From Mesorhizobium zhangyense (GTDB taxonomy: Bacteria > Pseudomonadota > Alphaproteobacteria > Rhizobiales > Rhizobiaceae): a DNA stretch of 64,000 bases. The notes under the pieces were generated by a model that saw only the letters and a program-made list of their open reading frames with translations, did no database searches and was not told the origin of the DNA. The stretch's first letter is position 1. The number at the start of each line of letters is the position of its first letter. Where the stretch lies: the NCBI RefSeq assembly GCF_011045115.1, contig NZ_JAAKZG010000004.1:496001-560000 (forward strand). The letters are read 5' to 3'. Below, in pieces: positions 15,749 through 24,450 of the stretch. Made by a program: the position numbers and the translations under genes.

Positions 15749-16838
15749 GACGACCTCCGACGGCCTTGCCGGTTGCAACATCGAAGATGCGCACGGAGGC
15801 GGCATCAGGGGCGAGCACCATCATTTCGCCCACCGCGACGCGCAAATTATTGTCGAAGACCGCCTTCACCGCGCTGCCACCCTGCCCCATATGCACGATG
15901 GTACGCGCACCGATGCGCTCGACGAAAGTGACCGGCAGCGTCAAACCCTCGCCATCTTCGGCGATAGCCGCCTGCTCCGGCCGGAAACCGTAGAGCACCG
16001 TGGCATTGGACCGGCGCAGCGCGGCCGCGAGATGGTCGGGCAAAGGCGGCGTGACACCTAGCGGCCCCAGATCTACGACCAGCCCGCGATCGCTTTCGGC
16101 CGGGCGGCCGGGGATCAGGTTCATGCCGGGCGCGCCAATGAACTTGGCGACGAAGACATTGGCGGGGTTGTTGTAGACCTCGATGGGCGTGCCCACTTGC
16201 TGCAGCACGCCATGGTCCATCACCGCGATGCGGTCGGCCATCGTCATCGCTTCAAGTTGGTCATGCGTGACATAGACCATGGTCTGCCTGAACTCGCGCT
16301 GGAGGTGCTTGAGTTCGGTGCGCATGACTGCCCGGAAGGCGGCGTCGACATTGGACAGCGGCTCGTCGAGCAGGAAGATCGCTGGCTCCATGATGGCCGA
16401 GCGCCCGATCGCCACGCGCTGGAGGATGTTCACCGAGAGACGGCCGGCGCGGCGGTCGAGGAGCGGCGTCAATTGCAGCAGTTCTGCAATCGCACCGACG
16501 CGGCGGTCGATCTCGGCCTTCGGCTTGCCATGCATCCTCGGCCCGTAGGCGAGGTTCTGGCGAACCGTCATGTGGGTGAAGATCGCGTAGTTCTGGAAGA
16601 CGAAGCCGACCCCGCGGCGCCCCATCGGCACACCCGTCATGTCGCGGTCGCCGAAGAGGATGCGCCCTTCGGTCGGCTCCTCCATGCCGGCGATCATGTT
16701 CATCGTCGTCGACTTGCCGCAGCCGGAAGGGCCGAGCAGCGCCATGAACTCGCCGTCGGCGATTTCGAGGTCCATGGTCTTCAGCGCGGTGAAATTGCCG
16801 AACGTCTTGACCAGGTTCTGGAGATGGATCGCGCTCAT
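15741..16838 (-). CDS. CUT1-type ABC importer ATP-binding protein, degenerate signature motif
   Basis: 365 residues, MalK-like with a C-terminal regulatory domain. Walker A GPSGCGKST (36-44), Walker B FLLDEP (155-160) with Glu159, and switch YVTHDQLEAMT are canonical. The ABC signature, normally LSGGQ, reads LSVNI (134-138). I believe this SVNI-type form recurs in one subgroup of rhizobial polyol ATPases, so it is probably ancestral rather than a fresh mutation. Start ATG 16838 overlaps the permease stop as ATGA; the longer upstream frame is permease sequence in another phase. With the neighbouring ATPase, the heterodimer would have one composite site with canonical Walker B and signature and one with both altered. 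Confidence 0.87.
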   Translation of the reverse strand: MSAIHLQNLVKTFGNFTALKTMDLEIADGEFMALLGPSGCGKSTTMNMIAGMEEPTEGRILFGDRDMTGVPMGRRGVGFVFQNYAIFTHMTVRQNLAYGPRMHGKPKAEIDRRVGAIAELLQLTPLLDRRAGRLSVNILQRVAIGRSAIMEPAIFLLDEPLSNVDAAFRAVMRTELKHLQREFRQTMVYVTHDQLEAMTMADRIAVMDHGVLQQVGTPIEVYNNPANVFVAKFIGAPGMNLIPGRPAESDRGLVVDLGPLGVTPPLPDHLAAALRRSNATVLYGFRPEQAAIAEDGEGLTLPVTFVERIGARTIVHMGQGGSAVKAVFDNNLRVAVGEMMVLAPDAASVRIFDVATGKAVGGRHG

Positions 16839-17794
16839 GCCCGCACCTCGCGCACCGCGGCCATGCGCTTCATGGCAAAGACCGTAGCGATGGAGAGCAC
16901 GATGAGGATGGCGAGCGCGATGGCCGCGACATAGCCCCAGATCAGGTCCTGCGTGGTCACCTTGTAGATGTAGACTGAGATCGTCTCGGTCGCGACGCCC
17001 GGGCCGCCACCAGTCATGATGTAGAGCGTGTCGAAGATCTTGAAGTTCTCGATCACCCGGATCGCCAGCGCGATGATGATGATCGTCTTCATCTTCGGCA
17101 GCACGATCGTGGTGAAGCGCTGCCATGGATTGGCCCCAAGCAATGTCGCGGCCTTGATCTGATCCTGCGGCACGCCGACGAGGCCCGCGAGAAGGATCAG
17201 GAACATCAACGGCGTCCACTGCCAGATATCGGCGATCATGACTGCGATCAGCGCCAGCGTCGGATCCGAAAGCCATGCGATGGCAACGCGCGTGCCGGTC
17301 AGCGTCGAGAGAATGTCGTTGAGCGGCCCTCCCGACTGGAACAGCATGAAAAACATGTAGCCGGCCACCGCCGGTACCACCATCATCGGCATCAGCAGGA
17401 TGGAATAGAAGAAGCGCTTGCCGGGAAAGTCGTCGGCAAATAGCGTCGCCAGGGCGAGCCCGAGCAGGAACTCGGCCGGCACGCAGACGACCATGACCAC
17501 GGCGGTGCGCCAGAGCGCACCCCAGAAGCGGTTGTCTGACGCGAGATCGGAGTAATTGGCGAAGCCGTTCCATAGCTCCCAGGCGCCCCACCAGTCCAGG
17601 CCGGAGAGCGGCGACCAGTCGGTCAGGCTGATATAGAGCTGCATCAAAAGCGGGAACACCGCGATGAACAGAACAAGAATTTGCGCGGGCAGCGTCAGCC
17701 GGAAGCCGAGCCGTGCGGACTCGTCGTGCCTGTTTATTGCCGCCTCCGGCGTCGACTTCGCCATGGCAGCCTCCGATGCGGTCAGGGCGCTCAT
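16835..17794 (-). CDS. CUT1 sugar ABC transporter permease (MalF/UgpA-like)
   Basis: 319 residues with six predicted membrane helices, the first at about 36-56. The EAA-type loop is visible as [23 protein letters not shown], the segment that docks on the ATPases. The [19 protein letters not shown] segment is the MalF-class permease signature. The start ATG 17794 overlaps the previous permease stop as ATGA; ATG 17764 is an alternative. It pairs with the MalG-like permease encoded immediately upstream and with two ATPases downstream. Together with the 535-residue binding protein this is a complete importer for a carbohydrate, polyol or derivative. Confidence 0.9.
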   Translation of the reverse strand: MSALTASEAAMAKSTPEAAINRHDESARLGFRLTLPAQILVLFIAVFPLLMQLYISLTDWSPLSGLDWWGAWELWNGFANYSDLASDNRFWGALWRTAVVMVVCVPAEFLLGLALATLFADDFPGKRFFYSILLMPMMVVPAVAGYMFFMLFQSGGPLNDILSTLTGTRVAIAWLSDPTLALIAVMIADIWQWTPLMFLILLAGLVGVPQDQIKAATLLGANPWQRFTTIVLPKMKTIIIIALAIRVIENFKIFDTLYIMTGGGPGVATETISVYIYKVTTQDLIWGYVAAIALAILIVLSIATVFAMKRMAAVREVRA

Positions 17795-18651
17795 TGCTTC
17801 AGCGCTCCGAAGGTGAGCCCGCGCACGAGGTGGCGCTGGATGGCGATGCCCATGACGACCGGCGGGATGGCTGCGATGAGACCCAGCGCTGCCTTGGCGC
17901 CATAGAGCTGGCCCGTCATCGAGGAAGACAGCGAGGCCATGTAGACCGGCACCGTCACCCATTCGCGCGTCGTCAGCAGAAGCGCGATCAGATAGTCGGA
18001 CCAGTTCAGAATGAAGACGAAGAGAGCAGCGGACGCGAGCGGCGCGCGCATCATCGGCAGTGTGATTTTTGTGAAGACGCGCCAGCGCGAGCAACCTTCG
18101 ACAAGGCCCGCCTCCTCGATCTCGCGCGGCATGTCGTCGAAGAAGGTCTTCATCAGCCAGAAGGCGAAGGGCAGGGTGACGATGCCATAGACCAGCGCCA
18201 GGCCCCACCAGGTGTCGGTGAGGTTGAGGAAAGCCCACATGATCATAACCGGGATCATGACCGCCATCGGCGGGAAGAGACGAAGCTGCGTCAGCGCCAG
18301 CGGCAGGTTCTGGCCCGAACCGAAACGCGACAGCCCATAGGCTGCGGCCGTGCCGGCCGCCATCGCGATCAGCGTACCGAACGTCGCAGATAGCAGCGAG
18401 GACAGGATGGGCTTCATCGCAGTCCTGTCCAGCGCGACGATGAGGCTGGAATCCGACTCGCCGAAGATGAAGCGGAAGTTGGAGAGAGTCGGCTCCTTGG
18501 GCCACCATGTCAGGGCAGTTCCCGTCGCGGACCACTCGCCGATCGGCTTGAACGCCATGGACACCATCCACAGGATGGGTACCAGGGTCACGCCAAGCGC
18601 CAGCAGGATCGCGGCATAGCGGAAGATTTCGAAAGGGACTGAACGCTTCAT
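17791..18651 (-). CDS. CUT1 sugar ABC transporter permease (MalG/UgpE-like)
   Basis: 286 residues, six hydrophobic segments, and the MalG-type EAA loop [24 protein letters not shown]. The short N-terminus before the first helix ([21 protein letters not shown]) fits ATG 18651; the frame stays open for 77 more codons upstream, but that stretch overlaps the binding-protein gene and the hairpin. It ends in an ATGA overlap with the next permease. A strong intercistronic hairpin at 18681-18712 separates it from the binding-protein gene, which should reduce its expression relative to the binding protein. Confidence 0.9.
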   Translation of the reverse strand: MKRSVPFEIFRYAAILLALGVTLVPILWMVSMAFKPIGEWSATGTALTWWPKEPTLSNFRFIFGESDSSLIVALDRTAMKPILSSLLSATFGTLIAMAAGTAAAYGLSRFGSGQNLPLALTQLRLFPPMAVMIPVMIMWAFLNLTDTWWGLALVYGIVTLPFAFWLMKTFFDDMPREIEEAGLVEGCSRWRVFTKITLPMMRAPLASAALFVFILNWSDYLIALLLTTREWVTVPVYMASLSSSMTGQLYGAKAALGLIAAIPPVVMGIAIQRHLVRGLTFGALKQ

Positions 18652-18680
18652 CTTGCGGTTTCGCTGGAGTGGCTTGTTGC

Positions 18681-18712
18681 TGAGGGGGAGGAACCTTCGT
18701 ACCTCCCCCTCA
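18681..18712 (-). promoter_or_regulatory. Intercistronic stem-loop between binding-protein and permease genes
   Basis: An 11-bp perfect stem (18681-18691 with 18702-18712, GAGGGGGAGG-type arm) with a 10-base loop lies 20 bases after the binding-protein stop and 30 bases before the permease start. There is no U-run on the minus strand, so it more likely stabilises the upstream message end, or causes partial termination, than acts as a full terminator. This arrangement is known to raise binding protein over permease levels in sugar ABC operons. Confidence 0.65.
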
Positions 18713-18731
18713 TTGGTTCGGCTTGGGAGGA

Positions 18732-20339
18732 TCAGCCGATCGGATCGGTAACTGTCGGCCAGGCTTCCTTGTTGGTCTTGATCGCCTCGAGAAGCTTGTC
18801 CTCGCCGGTGCGGCGGGCGATGCGCTTCCATTCGCGCTCGGTGTCGGCCATGGCCTGTTCCGGCGTCTTCGCCTTGGTGCATGCGGCGACGAGGTTTTCG
18901 TCGAGTGCGTTGTGGAAGGCGGTCGCGCCCGGGTAGTTGATCGAAGGCACGGTGCGCGCCACCGTCTCCCGCACGACATCCATGTGGTAGTCATGATAGG
19001 TATGGCGCACCAATGGATCGGCAAAGTCCGACAGGCGGAACGGATCAAAGTAGCCGCCCGGGTTTGCAGTCATCCAGGCATAGATGCGGGCCGAGCCGAC
19101 CCACTGCAGGAAGAGGTAGCAGAGCTCCGGATTTTTCGCCTGCGACGAGACCGAGGCCGACAGGTTGAGCCAAAGGACCGAGCGGCTGATCAGCTTGCCA
19201 TCGACCTCTCGGCCGGGCGGCAGCATGGAACCGATCTTGCCGGTGACCTTTGAGTCCTTGTTGCCCGGGTTGTCGAGGAATTTCGGCAGGTTCGAGAAGG
19301 CGCAGGTCATGGCCGCGCCGCCATTGGCGAAATTGCCGTACTGTTCCGGCCAGCCCCAAGACACGGCGTCCGGCGACTTGTAGGCGAGGGAGTCGACATA
19401 TTCCTTCGTCGCCATGATTCCGGCTTCGGAATTGATCAGCGGCGCGCCGGCGTCATCGAACAGGAACTGGTTCGGGTTGCCCATCGAAACATAGCGCTGA
19501 TACCAGTTGGTATAGCCCCAGCCTTGGTTGCGGATATCCGTCGAGCCGAGCAAGCCTTTGTCTGGCCGATGGAAGAATGTCCCGATCTCGTCGAGCTGTT
19601 TCCACGTCTTCGGCGGCGCGAGGTCGTAGCCGTATTTGTCCTTGAACGCCTTCTTCTCGGCTTCGTCGCCGAACAGGTCGGTGCGATAGACCCAGGTCTG
19701 GAAATCGCCATCGAGCGACACGCCATAGGTCGAGCCGCGATACTGATTGAGCAACGAGACGCCTTGGGCGCCATTGACGTAACCGGTCTTGGGATCGTCC
19801 CACTCCGGCTTGTGCTTGGCGACGAAATCGTCGAGCTTCAGGATGCCGCCGGTCTCGGCGAGGTCGCCGAGACGGTTCCATTCCACGGCATAGATGTCAT
19901 AGGCCCCACCCTTGGTGGAGATGTCCTGCATCGTCTTGGTGAATTCCTGGCCGTTCGGAACGCCGACGATCTCCAGCGTGATGCCTGTCTCTTTCTCCCA
20001 GAGCTCCTTGATGGACGGCGCACCCGCCGGAAACGGCTGGGTGAGCTGCCCGATCGAACCATCGGAAAGGCCGAGCACGATCTTGTCGGCGCCGGCTGCC
20101 TTAAGCGCCTTGGCCGCCTCGACCGCCCTGCCCTCGGGCGTATCGGCTCCGTACTGATAGCGCTCGGCGCCGTCGAAGCCCGTTGGCCCCCCGATCATGC
20201 CCGGCGAAAGCGCGTCCGCCGCATAGGCGCGGCCCGGACGAATGAACTTCGGCGCAATTCCCACCGCACTCACCCACAGTGCGGCCTTCCCCCCAGACGC
20301 AAGCAAGCCGCGTCGCGAAATGCGAACCAGATCTGACAT
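18732..20339 (-). CDS. Large ABC substrate-binding protein with Tat-type signal
   Basis: 535 residues, longer than typical CUT1 binding proteins (about 400-450) but matching the large form used by two-ATPase polyol importers. The N-terminus has the twin-arginine motif [10 protein letters not shown] (about 9-18), then a hydrophobic stretch and AYAAD as a likely cleavage site near residue 41, pointing to export in folded form by the Tat system. The rest is a type II binding fold ([54 protein letters not shown]). It is the first gene of the moc-type operon, directly behind the promoter region shared with the LacI gene. The ligand is unknown; a cyclitol or its glycoside would fit the operon. Confidence 0.87.
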   Translation of the reverse strand: MSDLVRISRRGLLASGGKAALWVSAVGIAPKFIRPGRAYAADALSPGMIGGPTGFDGAERYQYGADTPEGRAVEAAKALKAAGADKIVLGLSDGSIGQLTQPFPAGAPSIKELWEKETGITLEIVGVPNGQEFTKTMQDISTKGGAYDIYAVEWNRLGDLAETGGILKLDDFVAKHKPEWDDPKTGYVNGAQGVSLLNQYRGSTYGVSLDGDFQTWVYRTDLFGDEAEKKAFKDKYGYDLAPPKTWKQLDEIGTFFHRPDKGLLGSTDIRNQGWGYTNWYQRYVSMGNPNQFLFDDAGAPLINSEAGIMATKEYVDSLAYKSPDAVSWGWPEQYGNFANGGAAMTCAFSNLPKFLDNPGNKDSKVTGKIGSMLPPGREVDGKLISRSVLWLNLSASVSSQAKNPELCYLFLQWVGSARIYAWMTANPGGYFDPFRLSDFADPLVRHTYHDYHMDVVRETVARTVPSINYPGATAFHNALDENLVAACTKAKTPEQAMADTEREWKRIARRTGEDKLLEAIKTNKEAWPTVTDPIG

Positions 20340-20658
20340 TGATTTTCCTCCCAGTGGACCATGTCGGGCCCAATATGATGAATATTGACGTTCACAAATG
20401 ATGATGTCAACATCAAATCAACTCATAACACATCATATCTAGGATCTGGATAAAAACTATTGCGGAATCAGCGGCCTCCCGCATCGCACCATCTACCCTT
20501 CGCAGTCGCGATGATGGCTTTTGATGCACTTCCCCGATTGCGCTTTTCACTTCATTCGACGGCAAAACGCCGCGCGTCGCTTGCAAGCACCGCCAGTGCG
20601 GCTACATCAATTTCAATCAGATTCGCCCATCGCCGGGGCGGTGAAGCAGGGAAATGAC
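20340..20658. promoter_or_regulatory. Divergent promoter region of the moc-type operon and its LacI gene, with candidate operator
   Basis: The 319 bases between the divergent genes contain no supported ORF. Bases 20402-20415 read TGATGTCAACATCA, a two-armed palindrome (TGATGT/ACATCA) of LacI-operator size, in AT-rich sequence 62-76 bases upstream of the operon's first codon. A related broken dyad (TGAATATTGACGTTCA) lies at about 20379-20394. These are the natural sites for the adjacent LacI protein to control the long minus-strand operon. Promoter boxes cannot be assigned with confidence. Confidence 0.55.
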
Positions 20659-21681
20659 ATGCGTTCAACCCTCATAGACGTTGCCCGGGAGGCGGGCGTT
20701 TCCGCAGCGACAGTGGACCGCGTCCTGAACAATCGTCCTGGTGTACGTGTGCGGACGCGCGAGATCGTCTTCGATACGGCCCGCAGGCTGGGCTACATTG
20801 CGGAGGTCAAGCCCATGTCGGCACACCGAGCTGCGGACACGATCCGACTCGACTTCGTACTGCCGGTGGGCACGAATACCTTTATTCGGAAACTGAACGA
20901 GCAGTTGGGCAGTCAGGCCGCTCTTCGGCCGGACATTGACGTACGTATTCATGCAATCGAAGGGTTCAACCCCGACACGCTCGCCCAGACGCTGCGCGAC
21001 CTGCACGGCCATACCCAAGGCGTTGGCCTTATCGCCCTCGACCACCCGACGGTGCGCGAGGCAATCCGCGAATTGTCGACCAACGATATAAAGGTCGTGA
21101 CACTGGCGACCGATATTCTGCACGTACCGCGCGTCGCCTATGTCGGGATAGATAATCGCCAGGCAGGACGCCTTGCCGGACATGTCGTCGGACGCTTGCT
21201 GGGGACGGAGGCGCCCGGAAAGGTCGCAATGTTCGCGGGCTCCCTGTCCTATCGCGGCCATCAGGAGCGCGAAATGGGCTTTCGCCACATCCTCGCCGAA
21301 GAGTTTCCAAAGCTTGAGATCGTGGAACTGCGCGAAATGGGTGACGACCGCGAGCGCGCTTACTCGGAAGCCACCACACTACTCGACCGCCACCGCGACC
21401 TCGCAGCCATCTATAATATCGGCGCCGGCAATCAAGGCATTGCCCAGGCAATGCGCGAGCATAACAAAGAAAGTGACATCGTCTTCATCGGCCATGAATT
21501 GACCGAAGGCACGAAGCGGTTTCTCCTTGACGGCACGATGGATGCAGTGATCGACCAGAATCCACGCGTGGAAGCTCGCGAGGCGCTGAACATTCTCACC
21601 CACTCTGTCCGGGGACTGCCTTATGAAGGCCACCCTCCACGCCTGCATCTGATCCTCAAGGAAAACATCCCCGAAGTTTGA
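20659..21681 (+). CDS. LacI-family transcriptional regulator of the moc-type operon
   Basis: 340 residues. The N-terminal HTH is clear (TLIDVAREAGVSAATVDRVL, residues 4-23), followed by the hinge helix region and a periplasmic-binding-like sensor domain (Peripla_BP_4 type: YVGIDNRQAGRLAGHVVGRLL, GAGNQGIAQAM, VIDQNPRVEAREAL). ATG 20659 has AGGGA upstream; an open frame from 20521 adds a poor N-terminus. Such proteins repress sugar catabolism genes until the sugar or an intermediate binds. Known Sinorhizobium rhizopine genes use a GntR-type MocR instead, so a LacI regulator here would be a different control solution. Confidence 0.88.
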   Translation: MRSTLIDVAREAGVSAATVDRVLNNRPGVRVRTREIVFDTARRLGYIAEVKPMSAHRAADTIRLDFVLPVGTNTFIRKLNEQLGSQAALRPDIDVRIHAIEGFNPDTLAQTLRDLHGHTQGVGLIALDHPTVREAIRELSTNDIKVVTLATDILHVPRVAYVGIDNRQAGRLAGHVVGRLLGTEAPGKVAMFAGSLSYRGHQEREMGFRHILAEEFPKLEIVELREMGDDRERAYSEATTLLDRHRDLAAIYNIGAGNQGIAQAMREHNKESDIVFIGHELTEGTKRFLLDGTMDAVIDQNPRVEAREALNILTHSVRGLPYEGHPPRLHLILKENIPEV

Positions 21682-21940
21682 CCTCTTCCGGGAAGTTAAT
21701 CCGGTCAATGACGCAAGGCGGCCGTGCGAACCCGCTGTTTATTTCTGCGTATCGGCGCGCCAACAAGCCACGCACAGGCAACAGGACTTCTTGAACGGTG
21801 CAGTCGAAAAGCCGCACAAAAGTTTCGCCGCTTGCGACCGACCAGCCATCCAGCCCCTGCCCGACTGACAGTGCAAGCCAGACCACAATGGGCAACGGTG
21901 CAATCAGGAGAGCAATAGCGATCAAGGGCATTTGCGACAA
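21656..21940 (-). CDS. Hypothetical small protein with an N-terminal membrane segment
   Basis: 94 codons starting 13 bases after the LysR stop on the same strand; its 3' end overlaps the LacI gene end by 26 bases. Residues 5-25 (PLIAIALLIAPLPIVVWLALS) would form a membrane helix or signal anchor. The rest has no recognisable family. It could be a real small membrane protein, a broken remnant or a chance frame. No ribosome-binding site stands out. Confidence 0.2.
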   Translation of the reverse strand: MSQMPLIAIALLIAPLPIVVWLALSVGQGLDGWSVASGETFVRLFDCTVQEVLLPVRGLLARRYAEINSGFARPPCVIDRINFPEEVKLRGCFP

Positions 21941-21953
21941 AGCCCTTTAGAAC

Positions 21954-22889
21954 CTACGCCACGACGCGCTCGCTGCCGAACACGCCCTGCTCCACGACGA
22001 AACGCCGGCAATGCTCGATGAACGCCTGCACTGTCTGGGTGCGATGTTCGGCGTTCGGCAGGGCAACGCCCATGGTGAGCGGCCGAAGATCGCCTGCCAG
22101 CGGCACGAAAACCAGCGGCTTGCCATCCGGGGCCAGCGTATTGAGAGGCCTCATATTGGCGATGCCGTAGCCGAAACCATTGGCCACCATCGAGCGCATG
22201 ACGGCGATGTCGCCCGTCCGCTCGGCGATGTAGGGCCTCAGCCCCTTCTGTTGAAAAGCCGATAGAAAATATTCTCGGCTGAAGGGCAGATCCAGAAGCA
22301 CCATTGGTTCACCAGCGAGCTCTTCCGGCGTTATCGACGCCTTGCCCGCAAAGCGATGTCCCGGCGGCAGCATGACATAGGCGGGGACCAACATCAGCGG
22401 CTCGAAGGTCAGATCCTGTGAAAGCTCGAGATCGTATGTCAGCGCGAGATCGACTTCGCCACGTTGTAGCATCTCGAGAAGCTGGCCCTGGTTGCGCTCG
22501 AATTGCCTGACCCGCACATCCGGATAAGCGTGCTCGAACTTGGTTCGCAATGCCGGCAGGACGATCTGCGCGAAAGTCAGCAGGCATCCCACCGCCAGCG
22601 GACCGCGCACCCTTTCGGCGATGTCGCCAGCGATATCGTGAAGGGCATCCGCATCGTTGAGCAGGCGCGCGGCTTCCTTCAGGAACACGCGCCCGCCCGC
22701 CGTCAGCGACAGGCCATGCGAATGTTTGCGAACAAAAAGCTGGATGCCGAACTCGGCTTCCAGCTGGGCGATGGATGCGGAAATCGACGGCGGCGAGACA
22801 TTGACCTGCTCGGCCGCCTTGGCAATGCTGCCGGCTTCGCCGACGGCAACGAAATATTCCAACTGTCTGAGCGTGAAGCGTAATGGCAT
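21954..22889 (-). CDS. LysR-family transcriptional regulator
   Basis: 311 residues with the LysR winged HTH at the N-terminus (LRQLEYFVAVGEAGSIAKAAEQVNVSPPSISASIAQLE) and a two-lobed co-inducer domain (PLAVGCLLTF, VDLALTYDLELSQDL, MVANGFGYGIANMRPL). It is co-oriented with the aldehyde dehydrogenase gene that ends 49 bases upstream, which is unusual because LysR genes are usually divergent from their targets. It is still the best local candidate to control the dehydrogenase/DUF1028/RidA/flavin monooxygenase block. The inducer is unknown, perhaps the imported amine or an aldehyde. Confidence 0.9.
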   Translation of the reverse strand: MPLRFTLRQLEYFVAVGEAGSIAKAAEQVNVSPPSISASIAQLEAEFGIQLFVRKHSHGLSLTAGGRVFLKEAARLLNDADALHDIAGDIAERVRGPLAVGCLLTFAQIVLPALRTKFEHAYPDVRVRQFERNQGQLLEMLQRGEVDLALTYDLELSQDLTFEPLMLVPAYVMLPPGHRFAGKASITPEELAGEPMVLLDLPFSREYFLSAFQQKGLRPYIAERTGDIAVMRSMVANGFGYGIANMRPLNTLAPDGKPLVFVPLAGDLRPLTMGVALPNAEHRTQTVQAFIEHCRRFVVEQGVFGSERVVA

Positions 22890-22938
22890 GGGCTGCTATG
22901 TTGCGCGTTCACGCTTGTCGATCAAGCCTTTGCGCCCA

Positions 22939-24429
22939 TCAGTATTTGATCCACGTCGTTTTCAGCGCCGTATATTTGTTCAGCGCATGAAGCGACAGGT
23001 CGCGACCGAAGCCGGATTGCTTGAAACCGCCGAACGGTGTCATCGGGCTCAGCGCATCTACGGTGTTTACCGAGACAGTTCCTGCATGGAGCCGGCCGGC
23101 AACGCGATGCGCGCGCGAAAGGCTGTCGGTCCAGAGAGACGCCGCCAGCCCATAGGGGCTGTCGTTGGCGATGCGGATCGCTTCGTCTTCGTCATCGAAC
23201 GCAATGACCGACAGGACCGGACCGAATATTTCGTCGCGCGCCAGCGAGTCCTGATGCGCGACATCGTCGAAAATGGTGGGCTGAACGAAGCTGCCGCGAC
23301 CGTTCACCGTCACCTGCTCGCCGCCCGCAACAAGCCGCGCGGTCTTCTTGCCGGACTCGATGAAGCGCATGACGTTGGCTGTGTGGCCGGCATCGACCAT
23401 GGCGCCCATCTTCGAGCCCGGATCGAGCGGATCGCCGGGTTGCGTGGAGGCCGCGCGTTCCACCAGCTTTTCGACCAGCGCGTCTTTGATGCTACGCTGG
23501 ACCAGCAGCCGCGAATTGGCCGAACAGACCTCGCCCTGGTTGAAGAAGATGCCGAAGGCGGCCATGTCGGCTGCCGCATCGAGATTGTTGCAATCGGCAA
23601 AGACCAGGTTCGGACTTTTGCCACCAGTCTCCAGCCAGACCTGCTTCATGTTCGACTGACCGGAATACTGCAGGAACAGCTTGCCGACAGCGGTCGAGCC
23701 CGTGAAGGCGAGGCAGTCAACATCCATGTGCCGGCCCAGAGCCTGCCCGGCGGTCTCGCCAAGGCCGGGTACAACATTGAGGACACCGGCGGGAAGCCCT
23801 GCTTCCATCGCAAGTTCTGCCAGACGAAGCGCGGAGAAAGGCGACTGCTCCGCAGGCTTCAGCACGATGGAATTGCCGGCGGCAAGTGCCGGAGCGCATT
23901 TCCACGTTGCCATGTCGAGCGGGAAATTCCACGGCACGACCGCGCCGATGACGCCGAGCGGTTCGCGCCGCACGAGTACGAGATCGCCCTCGCCAGTCGG
24001 GGCGACCTCGTCATAGATCTTGTCGATCGCTTCCGCATACCACTGGAAGATCGCCGCTGAACCCGGCACATCGACGGTGGATGCGTCGTTGACCAGCTTG
24101 CCCATGTCGAGCGATTCCAGAAGGGCGAGCTCATGCAGATTGTCGCGCAGCAATTGCGCGAGACGCAGAAGTACTTCCTTGCGATGCGCGGGCTTTGCGC
24201 GAGACCACACGCCGGACTCGAAGCTGCGCCGCGCGGCCGCAACCGCCAGCTCGATATCCTCTTCGCCGCAGGAAGCGACCTCGGCCAGCGTCTCGCCAGT
24301 TGCGGGATTGATGCTGGCGAATGTTCTGCCGGACCGTGCCGGCACAAATTTGCCGTCGATGAAAGCCTTGTCGCGGAAGCGGATCACAGCCGCCTTGCTG
24401 ATCCAGTCCTTGTGGCTGAGTTCGCTCAT
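22939..24429 (-). CDS. Aldehyde dehydrogenase, PuuC-like
   Basis: 496 residues, full length for the NAD(P)-dependent ALDH superfamily. The catalytic Cys is in NQGEVCSANSR (near residue 300), the general-base Glu in WLETGGKSPN, and the Rossmann Gly motif in FTGSTAVGK. Over its length it resembles PuuC, the gamma-glutamyl-gamma-aminobutyraldehyde dehydrogenase of putrescine use (YAEAIDKIYDEVAPTGEGDLVLVRREPLGVIGAVVPWNFP (shortened in PuuC as WYAEAIDKVYGEVA), and the C-terminal SLHALNKYTALKTTWI). The gene is followed by LysR and preceded by DUF1028, RidA and a flavin monooxygenase on the same strand, so it probably oxidises an amino- or acylamino-aldehyde made in this pathway. Confidence 0.88.
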   Translation of the reverse strand: MSELSHKDWISKAAVIRFRDKAFIDGKFVPARSGRTFASINPATGETLAEVASCGEEDIELAVAAARRSFESGVWSRAKPAHRKEVLLRLAQLLRDNLHELALLESLDMGKLVNDASTVDVPGSAAIFQWYAEAIDKIYDEVAPTGEGDLVLVRREPLGVIGAVVPWNFPLDMATWKCAPALAAGNSIVLKPAEQSPFSALRLAELAMEAGLPAGVLNVVPGLGETAGQALGRHMDVDCLAFTGSTAVGKLFLQYSGQSNMKQVWLETGGKSPNLVFADCNNLDAAADMAAFGIFFNQGEVCSANSRLLVQRSIKDALVEKLVERAASTQPGDPLDPGSKMGAMVDAGHTANVMRFIESGKKTARLVAGGEQVTVNGRGSFVQPTIFDDVAHQDSLARDEIFGPVLSVIAFDDEDEAIRIANDSPYGLAASLWTDSLSRAHRVAGRLHAGTVSVNTVDALSPMTPFGGFKQSGFGRDLSLHALNKYTALKTTWIKY

Positions 24430-24450
24430 GACGGTCCTTGTCCCTGGTCT

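Noticed and set aside
16839-17591. Long N-terminal extension of the ATPase gene at 15741-16838
   Set aside because: The extension lies over the permease gene in another frame; the ATGA overlap at 16838 gives the correct start.
21724-21918. 64-codon plus-strand frame after the LacI gene
   Set aside because: No start signal or family; probably chance in GC-rich DNA.
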